From Planctomycetaceae bacterium (GTDB lineage: Bacteria > Planctomycetota > Planctomycetia > Pirellulales > Pirellulaceae): a stretch of DNA of 64,000 nucleotides. The stretch covers positions 124,001-188,000 of the forward strand of contig JACKHN010000005.1 in assembly GCA_020638975.1 (NCBI GenBank). The letters run 5' to 3'. The translations under genes and the position numbers were made by a program. The notes beneath the pieces were generated by a model. That model worked only from the letters and a program-made list of their open reading frames with translations. It searched no databases and was not told the origin of the DNA. Of the stretch, positions 1-8,978 are shown in pieces; within the stretch, counting starts at the first letter, position 1, and every line of letters starts with the position of its first letter.

Positions 1-1042
1 GGTAGTAACTGTAGAACGTATAGTCGGGCAAGTCGGGAGCTTGCTGAGGCAAAAAGGCTTTCTGGACCTCGCGAGCGAGCTGAAGATCTCGTTCGATACT
101 GCGCTGCTTCAACGAATCCTCGTGCAGCCTCGCATTGTTGATTGCGAACGACGCTTGAGCTGCAGTACTTACAAGCAGTTCCAGATCGTCTTCGCGGAAC
201 CGTTGCCGCTGGTCGAGCGTGTCGATTTGCAAAATGCCAAACGCGTTTTGATCGTTGTCGACCAATGGTGCACACATCATCGAGCGGATGCGGAAGTCCG
301 CGATGCTTTGACTCATCTCGAAGCGAACGTCGCTCGCGGCATCCGCTGAAAGAATCGCTTCCTTTGTCTCCATCACAGTCTTTGCGATTGTGCGGCTGAC
401 GCGTATCGTGTCGTCCTTATCCTCGCGTCGGAGTTTCGTCCAGCGGGGAACGAGGACGCCGTTCGCGTCGACAATGCCGACGAAGCCACGATCGGCCTGG
501 ACGAAGATGCGGAACAAACTGTCCAATACGTCCGGCAAAACTTTATCAAGCGACAGAGTATTGCTCAGGCTACGAGTGATCTCGATCAAAGCACTCAATT
601 TGGCTTCCGCACTAGCGGCGAGCAGCGGACCATTGATGCTCGAACGGACATCCAGCTTCGACATGATCGTCGATCCACCGGAATCCGAAGATTCGTCGTC
701 CACCATCACGGCTCGGAAACTCGAATCGTCAGAGGACGACGACGGCGGCTGCTCGCGTTCGTGGAACGTAAAAACAACGTCGCAAACACGGACGAGGTTG
801 CCGTGCTCGAGAAGCTTTCGACCTTCGATGACTTGTTCGTTGACGAAAGTTCCGTTGCGGCTATTGAGATCTTCAACGGCGAATCGAGAACCATCGCCGA
901 TCACTTTGCAGTGATAGCGGCTGACCGCACCAACATCGATTACGACATCGCACTCAGGATGCCGACCGAGTACCGACTCGGGCCGATCCAATTCATACCG
1001 GCGACCAGCTTGCGGGCCATTGTTTGCGGTGAGAAAGGCCAT
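1..1042 (-). CDS. FHA-GAF-PP2C (SpoIIE-like) phosphatase, 3' end outside the window
   Basis: Open reading on the minus strand that runs off the left edge. About 347 residues are visible. An FHA phosphothreonine-binding domain comes first (about residues 10-95), with the signatures GRH, SRYH and LNSRNGT. A GAF domain follows (about 150-300, ending near FAINNARL). Then LAREVQKAFLPQ and FYSYY appear, which is how the linker and beginning of a PP2C/SpoIIE serine phosphatase domain look. The start is taken at the ATG before AFLTANNGPQAG, where FHA homology begins. Proteins with this order are common in planctomycetes and are thought to reverse serine phosphorylation in partner-switching or kinase signalling. 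The catalytic Asp residues lie outside the window, so activity cannot be judged. Confidence 0.85.
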   Translation of the reverse strand, partial: MAFLTANNGPQAGRRYELDRPESVLGRHPECDVVIDVGAVSRYHCKVIGDGSRFAVEDLNSRNGTFVNEQVIEGRKLLEHGNLVRVCDVVFTFHEREQPPSSSSDDSSFRAVMVDDESSDSGGSTIMSKLDVRSSINGPLLAASAEAKLSALIEITRSLSNTLSLDKVLPDVLDSLFRIFVQADRGFVGIVDANGVLVPRWTKLRREDKDDTIRVSRTIAKTVMETKEAILSADAASDVRFEMSQSIADFRIRSMMCAPLVDNDQNAFGILQIDTLDQRQRFREDDLELLVSTAAQASFAINNARLHEDSLKQRSIERDLQLAREVQKAFLPQQAPDLPDYTFYSYY

Positions 1043-1317
1043 CCAAAGGCGATCCTGGGCGTGAACGGACGCGTGGCTTACGTGAAATAGGCCACCCAAA
1101 GGTATGCTTATTCGCCGATTCTAGTTCGGCGGCATCCCTACCGTCAACCGATCGTTTTAACGGAGGTGAAATGCCGCGTTTAGCGATCGCAGCTTTCTGC
1201 CCTTGCCGTCGAGCCTCACCACGTTGATACCGCAGTTATCCTGGTGGATTTCGCGGGCTCGAGCGAGCGGAATGCTCAGCAGTTCAGGGCTTTCGTTTTG
1301 TTCAAACTGCACAACTT

Positions 1318-1386
1318 GTACGACGGCTCTCCGCAGCCGTCGAATTCAGTAATTCGTTGCTCGCCGGCTTCAGAGAGCCGGCGTAC
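1318..1386. repeat. Intergenic inverted repeat (GTACGACGG family)
   Basis: The left arm begins GTACGACGGCTCTCCG at 1318. The right arm ends GAGAGCCGGCGTAC at 1386. The arms are imperfect complements, and each arm is itself a small hairpin. A second copy of the same design lies at 62146-62217. It is probably a dispersed palindromic element of this genome rather than a terminator, since no T-tract follows. The remaining bases of 1043-1775 hold only this repeat and the gene relic at 1421-1630. Confidence 0.6.
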
Positions 1387-1420
1387 GAATTCCTTCAAAC
1401 TGAAGAATGAAAAGGCCTGC

Positions 1421-1630
1421 TTAGTAGTTCGCCACGTAGACTCGATTGACAACGTTGTGGGCGACGCCCACGATCTGCGAGCCTCGATGTTTCTCCAACA
1501 GGGCGTCGAGGGCAGGGGCCGAGCGTTCCAAGATTTGGATCAAATTGTCGCCGCCCAGATAGCCATGATCCGCTGCATCCTCGACGAATTGCTCGACAGT
1601 GCCGAGAATCGGGGCAGGGGAGTGGGGCAC
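1421..1630 (-). pseudogene. Relic of a histidine phosphatase (phosphoglycerate mutase family), C-terminal piece
   Basis: Only 69 codons are open. They read like the C-terminal third of a histidine phosphatase: the line HGYLGGDN, a helix ending LLEKHRG, and the strand IVGVAHNVVNRVYVA. That strand carries the second catalytic His of the superfamily. The N-terminal RHG motif that would carry the phosphorylated His is absent, and an in-frame TAA lies a few codons upstream. No second frame restores the missing part. I infer a decayed gene fragment. A short functional protein is unlikely because half of the active site is missing. Confidence 0.5.
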
Positions 1631-1775
1631 GATGCCGCGTCCTCGTTTGCGTTAATGGATTCGATGAACCGTTGCCCGAAAATCTAACAAGTCGTTCGAG
1701 ATGCTTCGGTGGCGGGTAGCCACCCGGCGAAGCTCGCTCTAAATTACCGAACAAGCATTACGCGTCCGATTTCCG

Positions 1776-2468
1776 TTGGCTGGAGATACCAATCTCGTGT
1801 CTCGCATCTTTCTTGCACTTTCTCTCTTCGCGGTCGTGCTGCTTTCGGCGAATCTACTCGTTGGCTTGACCATCGGAGACTTTGGCGCAGCATCCCGGAC
1901 ATTTCAGTCCGCGTATCACGAATACGATGGACTGGCAGATGCAGCCAGCGACCGCCAAGCTCTTGAGCAGTCCGAGAGCCAACTCGAAGAAGCGGCGAAG
2001 CAATTGAAAGAGCAACGCTCGGCATTCTGGCTACACATCTGGTTAGGCATGAGCGCGGCGTTGGTAACGCTCTTGGTAAACAGTATCTCGGTCACGTATT
2101 TCATCGGTACAAATCGTTGGTGTCGCGAAGTCGTTGATGCATTCTCGCTCGACCAAGCTCTAGCCGAGCGCAGTCAGCGGTTAAAAAAGCGAGCGTTCCC
2201 TTGGTCGCTGCTCGCGATTTTGTTAATTCTATTCATTGCCGGCCTTGGTGCGGCTTCCGATCCCGTGACACTTAATCCCAATGCCGCAGATTGGGTGCCG
2301 TATCATTGGGGCCTCGCGATGCTCGGCATCGTTGTGATCGGCGGATGTCTTCTCGCTCAAGTTGCGTTGATTGGCAAGAACTACGAGTTGATCAATGAGG
2401 TTCTTGTCGCGGCGGAAGAAGAACGGGAACGACGCAAGGCGGCGCGTGAGCCCTTAGCAGAAGGGTAG
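1776..2468 (+). CDS. Hypothetical three-helix membrane protein
   Basis: This is a 230-residue protein of no family I recognise. It has hydrophobic segments near residues 8-30, 88-112 and 143-163, plus a fourth at about 180-200. A hydrophilic, Glu/Gln-rich stretch (about 45-85) lies between the first two and could form a coiled coil outside the membrane. The C-terminus is highly charged (EEERERRKAARE). Translation probably begins at TTG 1776 or GTG 1797; neither has a clear ribosome-binding site. It ends 12 bases before dtd on the same strand, so the two may be co-transcribed. No catalytic motif is visible. Confidence 0.6.
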   Translation: MAGDTNLVSRIFLALSLFAVVLLSANLLVGLTIGDFGAASRTFQSAYHEYDGLADAASDRQALEQSESQLEEAAKQLKEQRSAFWLHIWLGMSAALVTLLVNSISVTYFIGTNRWCREVVDAFSLDQALAERSQRLKKRAFPWSLLAILLILFIAGLGAASDPVTLNPNAADWVPYHWGLAMLGIVVIGGCLLAQVALIGKNYELINEVLVAAEEERERRKAAREPLAEG

Positions 2469-2480
2469 ATTGTCAGAACG

Positions 2481-2930
2481 ATGCGAGCATGTGTACAGCG
2501 AGTGACGCAAGCGAGTGTAACGGTCGATGATGCGGTCATTGGTGAGATTGCGCGTGGGCTGCTCGTGTTGCTAGGTGTCACGGGTGACGATTCCGAAGCC
2601 GACGCCCGGCAACTCGCCGACAAAATTTGTGCGCTGCGGATCTTTGAAGATGATGACGCCAAGATGAATCAATCTTTGGAGGACATTGGTGGCGCAATGC
2701 TCGTCGTCAGTCAATTCACGCTCTATGGCGATTGTCGCAAAGGTCGGCGACCGAGTTTTACGCAGGCTGCTCCACCTGAACAGGCCGAATGCCTTTACAA
2801 CACTTTCATAGCCGGGGTCGGCATGAAGGGCATCAAAGTAGCAACGGGGAAATTTCGCGCCCACATGGACGTGGCGCTTGTGAACGACGGTCCCGTAACG
2901 CTGCTACTCGATAGTAAGAAGCTGTTCTGA
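2481..2930 (+). CDS. dtd: D-aminoacyl-tRNA deacylase
   Basis: The protein is 149 residues, the normal length for Dtd. It shows both active-site signatures: SQFTLYGD (about residues 76-83), which carries the catalytic Ser-Gln, and NDGPVT (about 135-140), the cross-subunit Gly-cisPro motif. The N-terminus MRACVQRVTQASVTV is also typical. The enzyme hydrolyses D-aminoacyl-tRNA (and mischarged glycyl-tRNA) as a homodimer in the cytoplasm, so it proofreads chirality after aminoacylation. The ATG start is unambiguous from family alignment. A short hairpin follows at 2943-2980. Confidence 0.95.
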   Translation: MRACVQRVTQASVTVDDAVIGEIARGLLVLLGVTGDDSEADARQLADKICALRIFEDDDAKMNQSLEDIGGAMLVVSQFTLYGDCRKGRRPSFTQAAPPEQAECLYNTFIAGVGMKGIKVATGKFRAHMDVALVNDGPVTLLLDSKKLF

Positions 2931-2942
2931 TGTAACGTGCCG

Positions 2943-2980
2943 GCGTAGCCGCACCATGTAGACAAAAGATGCGGCTATGC
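2943..2980. terminator. Hairpin between convergent genes
   Basis: GCGTAGCCGCA and TGCGGCTATGC pair at 10 of 11 positions around a 16-base loop. It lies between the stop of dtd (plus strand) and the stop of the next gene (minus strand), so it could terminate both. It has no run of T, and this genome has many intergenic palindromes, so it may only be one of those. Confidence 0.4.
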
Positions 2981-3003
2981 TGGGAACCTACGTCTCAGCT
3001 CTT

Positions 3004-3732
3004 TTAACGCCACAACTGCTCGGCGTGTTCGTGCGTATCTTCGATCAATTCTCGGGCGGTTCGCGCGGCCTTTTTTTCTGCCTTGCTTGCGAACTCTCGC
3101 ATGATGACGGGGTCGTAGGACACTGCCAACAACAACAGCGCCAGCTTGCCATAAGTCGAAACATTCGCCCACATGCTGCCGCTGTAGAACTTCAAGGCTG
3201 TGCCGAACGACTTCTTGAAATACAGCCTGCCTCGTCGAATGTCGATCGACCACATTTCGTCTAACACCAGATGCGACAGAAACCCGATCACGACGGCGGC
3301 GGCCTTATACAATCGCAACGTCATGTCATCACACGAACAGACAAGGAACGATAGCAACCCAACGCTTGCCGCAGCTGGGATGCTGTGCCACATGCCGCGA
3401 TGCACCGTGTACTTCTTAAAAATCGAAGCCACACCGAAACGTATCCCCAAATACAACAACATGCCTGCCAGCACCATCGTCTCGTGCGACCAGCCCAAGT
3501 GCGCGAAACGATCCATCATTAACATCGGGACCACAGCGGCGGCCAGCGACATCGTTTCTCGAACGGGAACTCCCGAGTCGCTATCAAGGTCCGGCAGCAT
3601 TCCCGAGGCACCACACAGACCGGCTGCCAAGGCGCACGTCGTGATTGGCAACTCGAGTTGCAAGTATCCGGCCGCCCCGTAACCGATGCCGATCACGGTG
3701 CTCGTCGTGATGTGAGTCTTGAAGTCTGCCAT
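3004..3732 (-). CDS. YdjM-like (DUF457) membrane-bound metal-dependent hydrolase
   Basis: This is a 242-residue integral membrane protein with several hydrophobic segments. The features of the YdjM/LexA-binding inner-membrane hydrolase family are all present: an early DLDSD (about residues 47-51), a central HRGMWHS (about 111-117), and SHLVLDEMWS (about 153-162). The His and Asp residues form the proposed metal site. The substrate of the family is not established. The last 40 residues are charged and rich in Lys and Glu, probably cytoplasmic. It is convergent with dtd and stands alone. Confidence 0.75.
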   Translation of the reverse strand: MADFKTHITTSTVIGIGYGAAGYLQLELPITTCALAAGLCGASGMLPDLDSDSGVPVRETMSLAAAVVPMLMMDRFAHLGWSHETMVLAGMLLYLGIRFGVASIFKKYTVHRGMWHSIPAAASVGLLSFLVCSCDDMTLRLYKAAAVVIGFLSHLVLDEMWSIDIRRGRLYFKKSFGTALKFYSGSMWANVSTYGKLALLLLAVSYDPVIMREFASKAEKKAARTARELIEDTHEHAEQLWR

Positions 3733-3932
3733 CGCTGCTAGCTAGAGCGGTCAAAGAGGAGAATTGGGCGGCGGAGTATACCGACATCCGTAAACCATAC
3801 GAAGAGCATTCCTTTTGGTCTTGGAGGATCGGCAACTCTTCGGATACAGTCACCCGGCGCGCACGATTTTTCGTTGCGCATGTACGAAACGCGAAATCCT
3901 ACTTGTCTCCCCTCCCTTTCCCTGCTGCAAAT

Positions 3933-4697
3933 ATGGAAATCTACGACATCATCATGCTGGCCGTGCTAGCAGGAGCAATGCTGTTTGGTGCTTGGAAAGG
4001 ACTTGCCTGGCAAATCGCTTCCTTAGGTGCGATCGTTGCAAGCAGCTTCGTCGCACTGAAGTTCGATACACCCCTCGCGGAGGCCCTGCCGGTGGGGCCG
4101 CCCTGGGACGTTCCTCTTGCCTGGGTCATCTTGTTCGTGGGAACCTCTTTTGTGATCTGGGTGATCTTTCGATACGTCTCCGACTTTATCGACCGCCTCA
4201 AATTGAAGGAGTTCGATCGCCAAATCGGTGCCTTGTTTGGCTTGGCGAAGGGTGTGCTGATTTGTGTCATTTTGACGATCTTCTTGGTCTCGCTTGTTGA
4301 TTCAATTCGAGCCCCGATTCTTCGGTCGTATTCGGCTTACTACATCGCGGTGTTTCTCGACAAGGCTCACGCCTATCTGCCAGATGATATCCACGACAAG
4401 TTGGAGCCAGCGATTCACTCGCTCGACGAGCGGCTCGGAAACCATCGAACGTCGCATCCGATTGGTGGAGCAATTCATACTCCGGAGGATGCCAAACGAG
4501 CGATCACCGGGTACGTCGAATCCACCGGCGAAGGGCTGGCGGACCGCTTCCAAGAGTCCGTTGCTGACCAGCTCGGTGACCGCGTGAAGAATGGCATTGA
4601 TCGCGCTACTGGAGACAGTCGAGTCGTGCCATTTGAAGAATGGCGTCAAGCATTCGAACGGTTGCCAAACCCAGCGGACGATCGCACGAAACGATGA
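3933..4697 (+). CDS. CvpA-family membrane protein
   Basis: The first half of this 254-residue protein has four hydrophobic segments. Typical CvpA family features are the opening MEIYDIIMLAVLAGAMLFG, followed by GAWKGLAWQIASL, then RLKLKEFDRQIGALFG around residue 100. CvpA-type proteins are tied to colicin V production and purF regulation in enteric bacteria, but their mechanism is unclear. The C-terminal 120 residues are soluble and not conserved. The reading frame is open 10 codons further upstream to a TTG, but the ATG at 3933 starts exactly at the first membrane helix and is preferred. 4698-4887 contains no recognisable element. Confidence 0.75.
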   Translation: MEIYDIIMLAVLAGAMLFGAWKGLAWQIASLGAIVASSFVALKFDTPLAEALPVGPPWDVPLAWVILFVGTSFVIWVIFRYVSDFIDRLKLKEFDRQIGALFGLAKGVLICVILTIFLVSLVDSIRAPILRSYSAYYIAVFLDKAHAYLPDDIHDKLEPAIHSLDERLGNHRTSHPIGGAIHTPEDAKRAITGYVESTGEGLADRFQESVADQLGDRVKNGIDRATGDSRVVPFEEWRQAFERLPNPADDRTKR

Positions 4698-4887
4698 CCG
4701 GTGCTGGCCAAGCAACACGCAAGTATCGGGACAGGGCAGCGATTCGTCAAAAACCACGAATTGCCAGAAACCAAGGAAAAACGACATCCAAACCGAACAT
4801 AAGAAACATTATCGGACGTTGCAGTGGGGCTTTCGTAAAGGCCGTGTTTTGCCGATGCTGGGCTTCCCTGCGATCGCCTGTGGCCGT

Positions 4888-5850
4888 TCAAGCCTCTAAG
4901 AATACGCCCATGCGACGGAACTTGTCGTACCGTTTTTGGAGTAAGTCGTCGGTGGAAATTGAACGCAGTTCGTTGAGTGTCTTCATGAGATACATCTTCA
5001 CCTGAGAGGCCATTCTGTGAGGGTCTCGGTGAGCGCCGCCGAGCGGCTCGGCGATTACGTCATCAACGATTCCGAGTTCTTTCAGATGCGACGATGTGAA
5101 CCGCAACGCGTCGGCTGCCTTCGAAGCGAATTCGTGGCTCTTCCAGATGATGCCGGCACAGCCTTCTGGGCTGATCACCGAATAGTACGAGTTCTGAAGA
5201 ATCGCGATCCGGTCGCCAACACCAATCCCCAGCGCGCCGCCACTGCCGCCTTCACCGATCACGATGCAGATAATCGGAGTCTTCAGCCGTGACATTTCGA
5301 ACATGTTCTCGGCGATAACCTGAGCCTGACCGCGTTCTTCGGCACCGATCCCAGGATATGCACCCGGTGTGTCGATCAGGCAGATAATCGGCAGCCCAAA
5401 CTTCGCCGCCATTCGCATCTTGGCCATGGCCTTGCGATAACCTTCGGGATGGGCACAACCGAAGTAACAGGCACTCTTCTCCTTGTAGGTGCGACCCTTC
5501 TCATGCCCAACCACCATGACCTTGTGTTGGTCAAGCTTGGCAAAACCGGTACGAATTGCCTGGTCGTCTCCGAAGTGTTTGTCGCCGTGCAACTCGACAA
5601 ACTCATCAAAGGCGAGCGAAACATAATCAACCGTATGGGGCCGGTTCTTATGTCTGGAGACCTGCACGGTTTGCCAGGGTGTTAGGTTCGCATAGATCTG
5701 CGCGGTTAAGTCGGCGATCTCGCGACGCGTCTTGCGAATCGCATCCTCGACGTCGGGCGTTCTTTCAGCTTGCTCTTCATAGTCACGCAACTGACACTGC
5801 AAGTTGTAGATCGGCTCTTCAAACTCAAATCCAGGCCCTGGAGCTTCCAT
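4888..5850 (-). CDS. accA: Acetyl-CoA carboxylase carboxyltransferase, alpha subunit
   Basis: A 320-residue protein, the normal AccA length. It has the N-terminal helical pair, then LTPWQTVQVSRHKNRPHT, FGDDQAIRTG, the oxyanion and CoA-binding segments LIDTPGAYPGIGAEERGQ and GEGGSGGALGIG, and SPEGCAGIIWK near residue 240. With AccD (not in this window) it transfers carboxyl from carboxybiotin to acetyl-CoA, the first committed step of fatty acid synthesis. It is the last gene of the minus-strand run truA, glycosyltransferase, kinase, accA; the gap to the kinase is 30 bases. Confidence 0.97.
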   Translation of the reverse strand: MEAPGPGFEFEEPIYNLQCQLRDYEEQAERTPDVEDAIRKTRREIADLTAQIYANLTPWQTVQVSRHKNRPHTVDYVSLAFDEFVELHGDKHFGDDQAIRTGFAKLDQHKVMVVGHEKGRTYKEKSACYFGCAHPEGYRKAMAKMRMAAKFGLPIICLIDTPGAYPGIGAEERGQAQVIAENMFEMSRLKTPIICIVIGEGGSGGALGIGVGDRIAILQNSYYSVISPEGCAGIIWKSHEFASKAADALRFTSSHLKELGIVDDVIAEPLGGAHRDPHRMASQVKMYLMKTLNELRSISTDDLLQKRYDKFRRMGVFLEA

Positions 5851-5880
5851 CTTTATCTATCGCTTTCCTATTTTATCAGG

Positions 5881-6759
5881 TCACTCTTCGGATTCTGCTT
5901 CTGCCTTCGCCGGTAACTTTGGTGCAACCTTGAAAGGCTTCGATGCTCGAAGCTCCTTCATAACCTCTGCCATGGAGCTAGGGCGATCCTCAGCTTTCTT
6001 TGCTATCATTCTGCGGATTAACGCTGCTAGCTCCGGCATGACATTGTCGTTTTGAACGACGACCGATGGAATGCCAGCGGTCAAATGCTTCTGCAACAAG
6101 TCATTTGGGCTGTCTCCCGTGTAAGGAGGCTTCCCGCCTAATAACTCAAAGAACACGCATCCTAGCGAATAGATGTCCGCTCGACCATCAAGCGGTTTCC
6201 CGCGAATCTGCTCGGGAGACATGTAGCTCCGCGTTCCGCGAATCACCTTTTGCCCACCGAACATACGACCGAGCATCCCGGTCGCAGCCTTTTGTGAGAT
6301 CGTAAAGTCGATCAGCTTGACGACTCCATCATCATTCAGCAAGAAGTTGTCTGGCTTGACATCGCAATGCACCCATTTCTTTTCGTGCATGTGCCCCAAG
6401 GACATCGCCATCTGCTCCGCGATTTTAGCGAAATTGACCAGCACCTGCGCATGGTTCTCGCGCAAGGCTTGCTTGACGTTCAGCGGACTAAAGACGTCGA
6501 GCACAAGATAGGCAATCTTGCCTTCCATGTTGAATTCGTGAATGCGAATGATGCTCGGATGTTTGAGCGAACTGCCCACTTCAAATTCGTGCTTCAGCAG
6601 AGCGATCTCGTCTTTATTTCCCCAATGATCAGGTCGCAACACCTTTAAGATGAAGCGATCCTTCTGATCTCGAATCGCTTCCCAGATCTGACTCGAACTC
6701 CCGGAGCGAATATATTTCGTCAGGCGGTAGGGACCAAGGATGTCTGGAAGCTGCGACAC
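5881..6759 (-). CDS. Eukaryotic-type serine/threonine protein kinase
   Basis: A 292-residue soluble kinase that consists almost only of the catalytic domain. Visible parts are the nucleotide loop IRSGSSSQIWEA (about 18-29), Lys in FILKVLR (about 39), the catalytic loop HCDVKPDNFLL (about 131-141), the metal-binding DFT (about 151-153, in place of DFG), the activation segment ending GTRSYMSPEQ, and DIYSLGCVFFELL. There is no membrane segment or sensor domain, and the C-terminus is a short Lys/Ala/Glu tail. It would phosphorylate Ser/Thr on unknown partners. It lies between a glycosyltransferase and accA, which does not point to a substrate. Confidence 0.92.
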   Translation of the reverse strand: MSQLPDILGPYRLTKYIRSGSSSQIWEAIRDQKDRFILKVLRPDHWGNKDEIALLKHEFEVGSSLKHPSIIRIHEFNMEGKIAYLVLDVFSPLNVKQALRENHAQVLVNFAKIAEQMAMSLGHMHEKKWVHCDVKPDNFLLNDDGVVKLIDFTISQKAATGMLGRMFGGQKVIRGTRSYMSPEQIRGKPLDGRADIYSLGCVFFELLGGKPPYTGDSPNDLLQKHLTAGIPSVVVQNDNVMPELAALIRRMIAKKAEDRPSSMAEVMKELRASKPFKVAPKLPAKAEAESEE

Positions 6760-6875
6760 GGTTCGACCGCCAGGGGGAATAATCGATAAGAACTATCCAA
6801 GATGAACAACCCCAACAGTTTAGATGAACCGCCAGATCAGCGAAAGAGCGGCGTGTGTCTTGACGACGACCGAGT

Positions 6876-8042
6876 CTACCGACGCGCAAGCAATTCTTCA
6901 TAAACGCGTCGGATCTCGGTGGTCATGTGCTGATGTCGGAACTGCTCCGTGAACCGCCGCTGCCCCTCCTTCCCCATCCGCTCTCGAAGCTCAGCATCGC
7001 TGGCCAACTGTATCATCGCCTCGCACATCGGATCGATCGACTTTGGCTCCAACAAGAACCCTGTCTCGCCAGGAATGACGACTTCGCGTGCCCCATCAAT
7101 GTCATAGCTGATTGCCGGTTTGCCAGCGATCAACGCTTGCGGCAAGGCTCTTGCCAACCCCTCGCGCAGACTCGCATGCACGAGTGCGTCCATCGCTCCT
7201 ACCAACTCGGGGATCTGAGAAGGCGGTACGAGCCCAGTAAAGACAACGTGCTCCTCTAATCCTGCTTCGTAAATGATCTCGTCCAGCCACTCTCGCAACA
7301 CTCCGTCGCCGACGAACAAGAAGCGGAGTTGCGGACACACCTTTACGGCTCGCGCGGCAGCCGCTACGACGTACTCGTGTCCCTTGAGATGGAACAGTCT
7401 CGCGATCTTGCCGATCACGACATGATCGTTAGTGAATCCCAACTCTGTTCGCACGCGATCACGATGTTCGTTGGCGTGTAAGAATGGCTCGACATCCATA
7501 CCGCTGTAGATCGTCGTAAACATCTCACGCGGAGCCACTTTGGCATCCACCATTAAATCCGTCATCGCGTCGGCGACACTGACTAGTCGATGGCATCGCC
7601 CTGTGGCGTACTTCTCGCACTGGCGAAATAACTCATGCGCCGCCCTGCCCTGGTACGGATGAAACGGCGCGCCATGAACGGTGTGAACAATGGCCGGGAC
7701 TCTCAATGCATGAGCCGCCATCCGACCGAGTATGCCACCCTTCGCGCTGTGCGTATGAACGACGTCGGGCTTAAAGTCTCGGAGAATGTTTTTGATTGCA
7801 TAGTAGCTGCGAAGATCTCGCCAGGGATGAATCGCACGTCGCAGGGTGGGCACATAGCTGACGGGGACTTGCTCCCCCCTGCCCTGCGTCAACAGATCGC
7901 CTTCCGGTCCGAGTGCGGGCCCGGTGATCAGCAACACCTCGTCGCCATGTTCATGCACCAAATCCTCGCAAGTGAACAGCGTGTTCTCCTGCGCGCCGCC
8001 GACGATCATGCGAGTAATAACGTGTGCGATTCGCATCGGCAA
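6876..8042 (-). CDS. GT4-family glycosyltransferase
   Basis: The protein is 388 residues with the GT-B two-domain fold of family 4. The N-terminal acceptor domain begins MRIAHVITRMIVGGAQENTL. The donor domain shows IGKIARLFHLKGHEYV, FVGDG, the segment VVFTGLVPPSQIPELVGAMD and HASLREGLARALPQAL. The usual EX7E donor-binding motif reads EX7Q here. No membrane segment is present. It probably adds a hexose to a lipid or polysaccharide precursor using a nucleotide sugar; the substrates cannot be told. Its ATG follows the truA stop with no gap, so the two are translationally coupled. Confidence 0.88.
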   Translation of the reverse strand: MPMRIAHVITRMIVGGAQENTLFTCEDLVHEHGDEVLLITGPALGPEGDLLTQGRGEQVPVSYVPTLRRAIHPWRDLRSYYAIKNILRDFKPDVVHTHSAKGGILGRMAAHALRVPAIVHTVHGAPFHPYQGRAAHELFRQCEKYATGRCHRLVSVADAMTDLMVDAKVAPREMFTTIYSGMDVEPFLHANEHRDRVRTELGFTNDHVVIGKIARLFHLKGHEYVVAAAARAVKVCPQLRFLFVGDGVLREWLDEIIYEAGLEEHVVFTGLVPPSQIPELVGAMDALVHASLREGLARALPQALIAGKPAISYDIDGAREVVIPGETGFLLEPKSIDPMCEAMIQLASDAELRERMGKEGQRRFTEQFRHQHMTTEIRRVYEELLARR

Positions 8043-8795
8043 TCAGGAGTTGAAGTTCACGTGCAGTAGGTACAGTCCTTGTGGCGGCGCGGTCGCGCCG
8101 GCGGCGCGACGGTCTTGCTGTGTCAGGACTTCGCCAGGCCATTCGGAAGTGCGATTTCCTTTGCCAACCTCGACCAGCGTACCAACAATATTCCTTACCA
8201 TGTTGTAGAGGAAACCGTTCGCTTCGACTTCGACCACGATCCGTTCACCATGATCGGTCATGCGGCGTTCGACCACGATATCGTGAATCGTACGAACGGT
8301 GCTAACTCGCGGTGAGCCGGAAGTCTCGTAGCTCTTGAAATCATGTTCCCCAAGCAACTTCTGCGCACCCGCGTGCATCGCCTCGACATTCAGCGGGTGC
8401 CATAATTGCCAAACATAGTGACGAGCAAACACATCACGAATTGGGTTGTCATAGAGTAAGTAACGATACCGTTTCGAGACAGAATCGTTGATCGCGTGAA
8501 AACCTTCCGGAGCCTCTTCAACCGAGCGAATCACCATATCTCTTGGAGTATTCGCATTCAGCCCGCGTAGCAAAACGTCCGTCGGATGCTTGCTATTCGT
8601 GGGCCAAGCGGCGACTTGCCCAATCGCATGAACACCGGCGTCGGTTCTGCCACTGGAGGTGATGCGAGTCTCTTCGCCGGTAATCTCGCGAATCGCAGCT
8701 TCGAGCTGGCCTTGGACAGTTCGTTGCGTGGGCTGCCACTGCCAACCGGAGAAGTTCGTTCCGTCGTAGGCGAGTGTCAGCTTCAGGTATCGCAT
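8043..8795 (-). CDS. truA: tRNA pseudouridine synthase A
   Basis: A 250-residue protein of normal TruA length. It starts MRYLKLTLAYDGTNFSGWQ and has the catalytic signature SSGRTDAGVHA (about residues 47-57), where Asp attacks the base. Later family blocks RYRYLLYDN, FKSYETSGSP and GFLYNMVRNIVGTL are all intact. The enzyme makes pseudouridine at positions 38-40 in the anticodon arm of tRNAs. It heads the run of four minus-strand genes ending with accA. Confidence 0.96.
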   Translation of the reverse strand: MRYLKLTLAYDGTNFSGWQWQPTQRTVQGQLEAAIREITGEETRITSSGRTDAGVHAIGQVAAWPTNSKHPTDVLLRGLNANTPRDMVIRSVEEAPEGFHAINDSVSKRYRYLLYDNPIRDVFARHYVWQLWHPLNVEAMHAGAQKLLGEHDFKSYETSGSPRVSTVRTIHDIVVERRMTDHGERIVVEVEANGFLYNMVRNIVGTLVEVGKGNRTSEWPGEVLTQQDRRAAGATAPPQGLYLLHVNFNS

Positions 8796-8889
8796 CGAAG
8801 ACCGCGCAGGGGAAGTGGGCTGATTTTCGAGACCACTCCCCTGCCCTTGTGGCTGGTTCGGAACTGGTTAGTGGTGCAGTTTGGCGTAA

Positions 8890-8933
8890 GTCGGGCACTC
8901 CTGCCCGACAGAAGACGGCCAAGAGTGGCCGTC
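8890..8933. repeat. Two adjacent short hairpins upstream of truA
   Basis: GTCGGGCACTCCTGCCCGAC (8890-8909) folds on itself. GACGGCCAAGAGTGGCCGTC (8914-8933) does the same four bases later. They lie between the stop of asd and the start of truA. They could end the asd transcript, but no T-tract follows, and they resemble the other dispersed palindromes in this window. Confidence 0.5.
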
Positions 8934-8978
8934 CTACTTTCAGGAATTTCAAACTCTACCAATTCCGGCATTGCCTTG

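Noticed and set aside
390..1090. Plus-strand open frames over the phosphatase gene
   Set aside because: They are antisense to clear FHA and GAF domains on the minus strand.
1244..1687. Plus-strand 147-codon open frame
   Set aside because: It runs across a palindromic repeat and antisense to the histidine phosphatase relic, has no family resemblance and an atypical composition.
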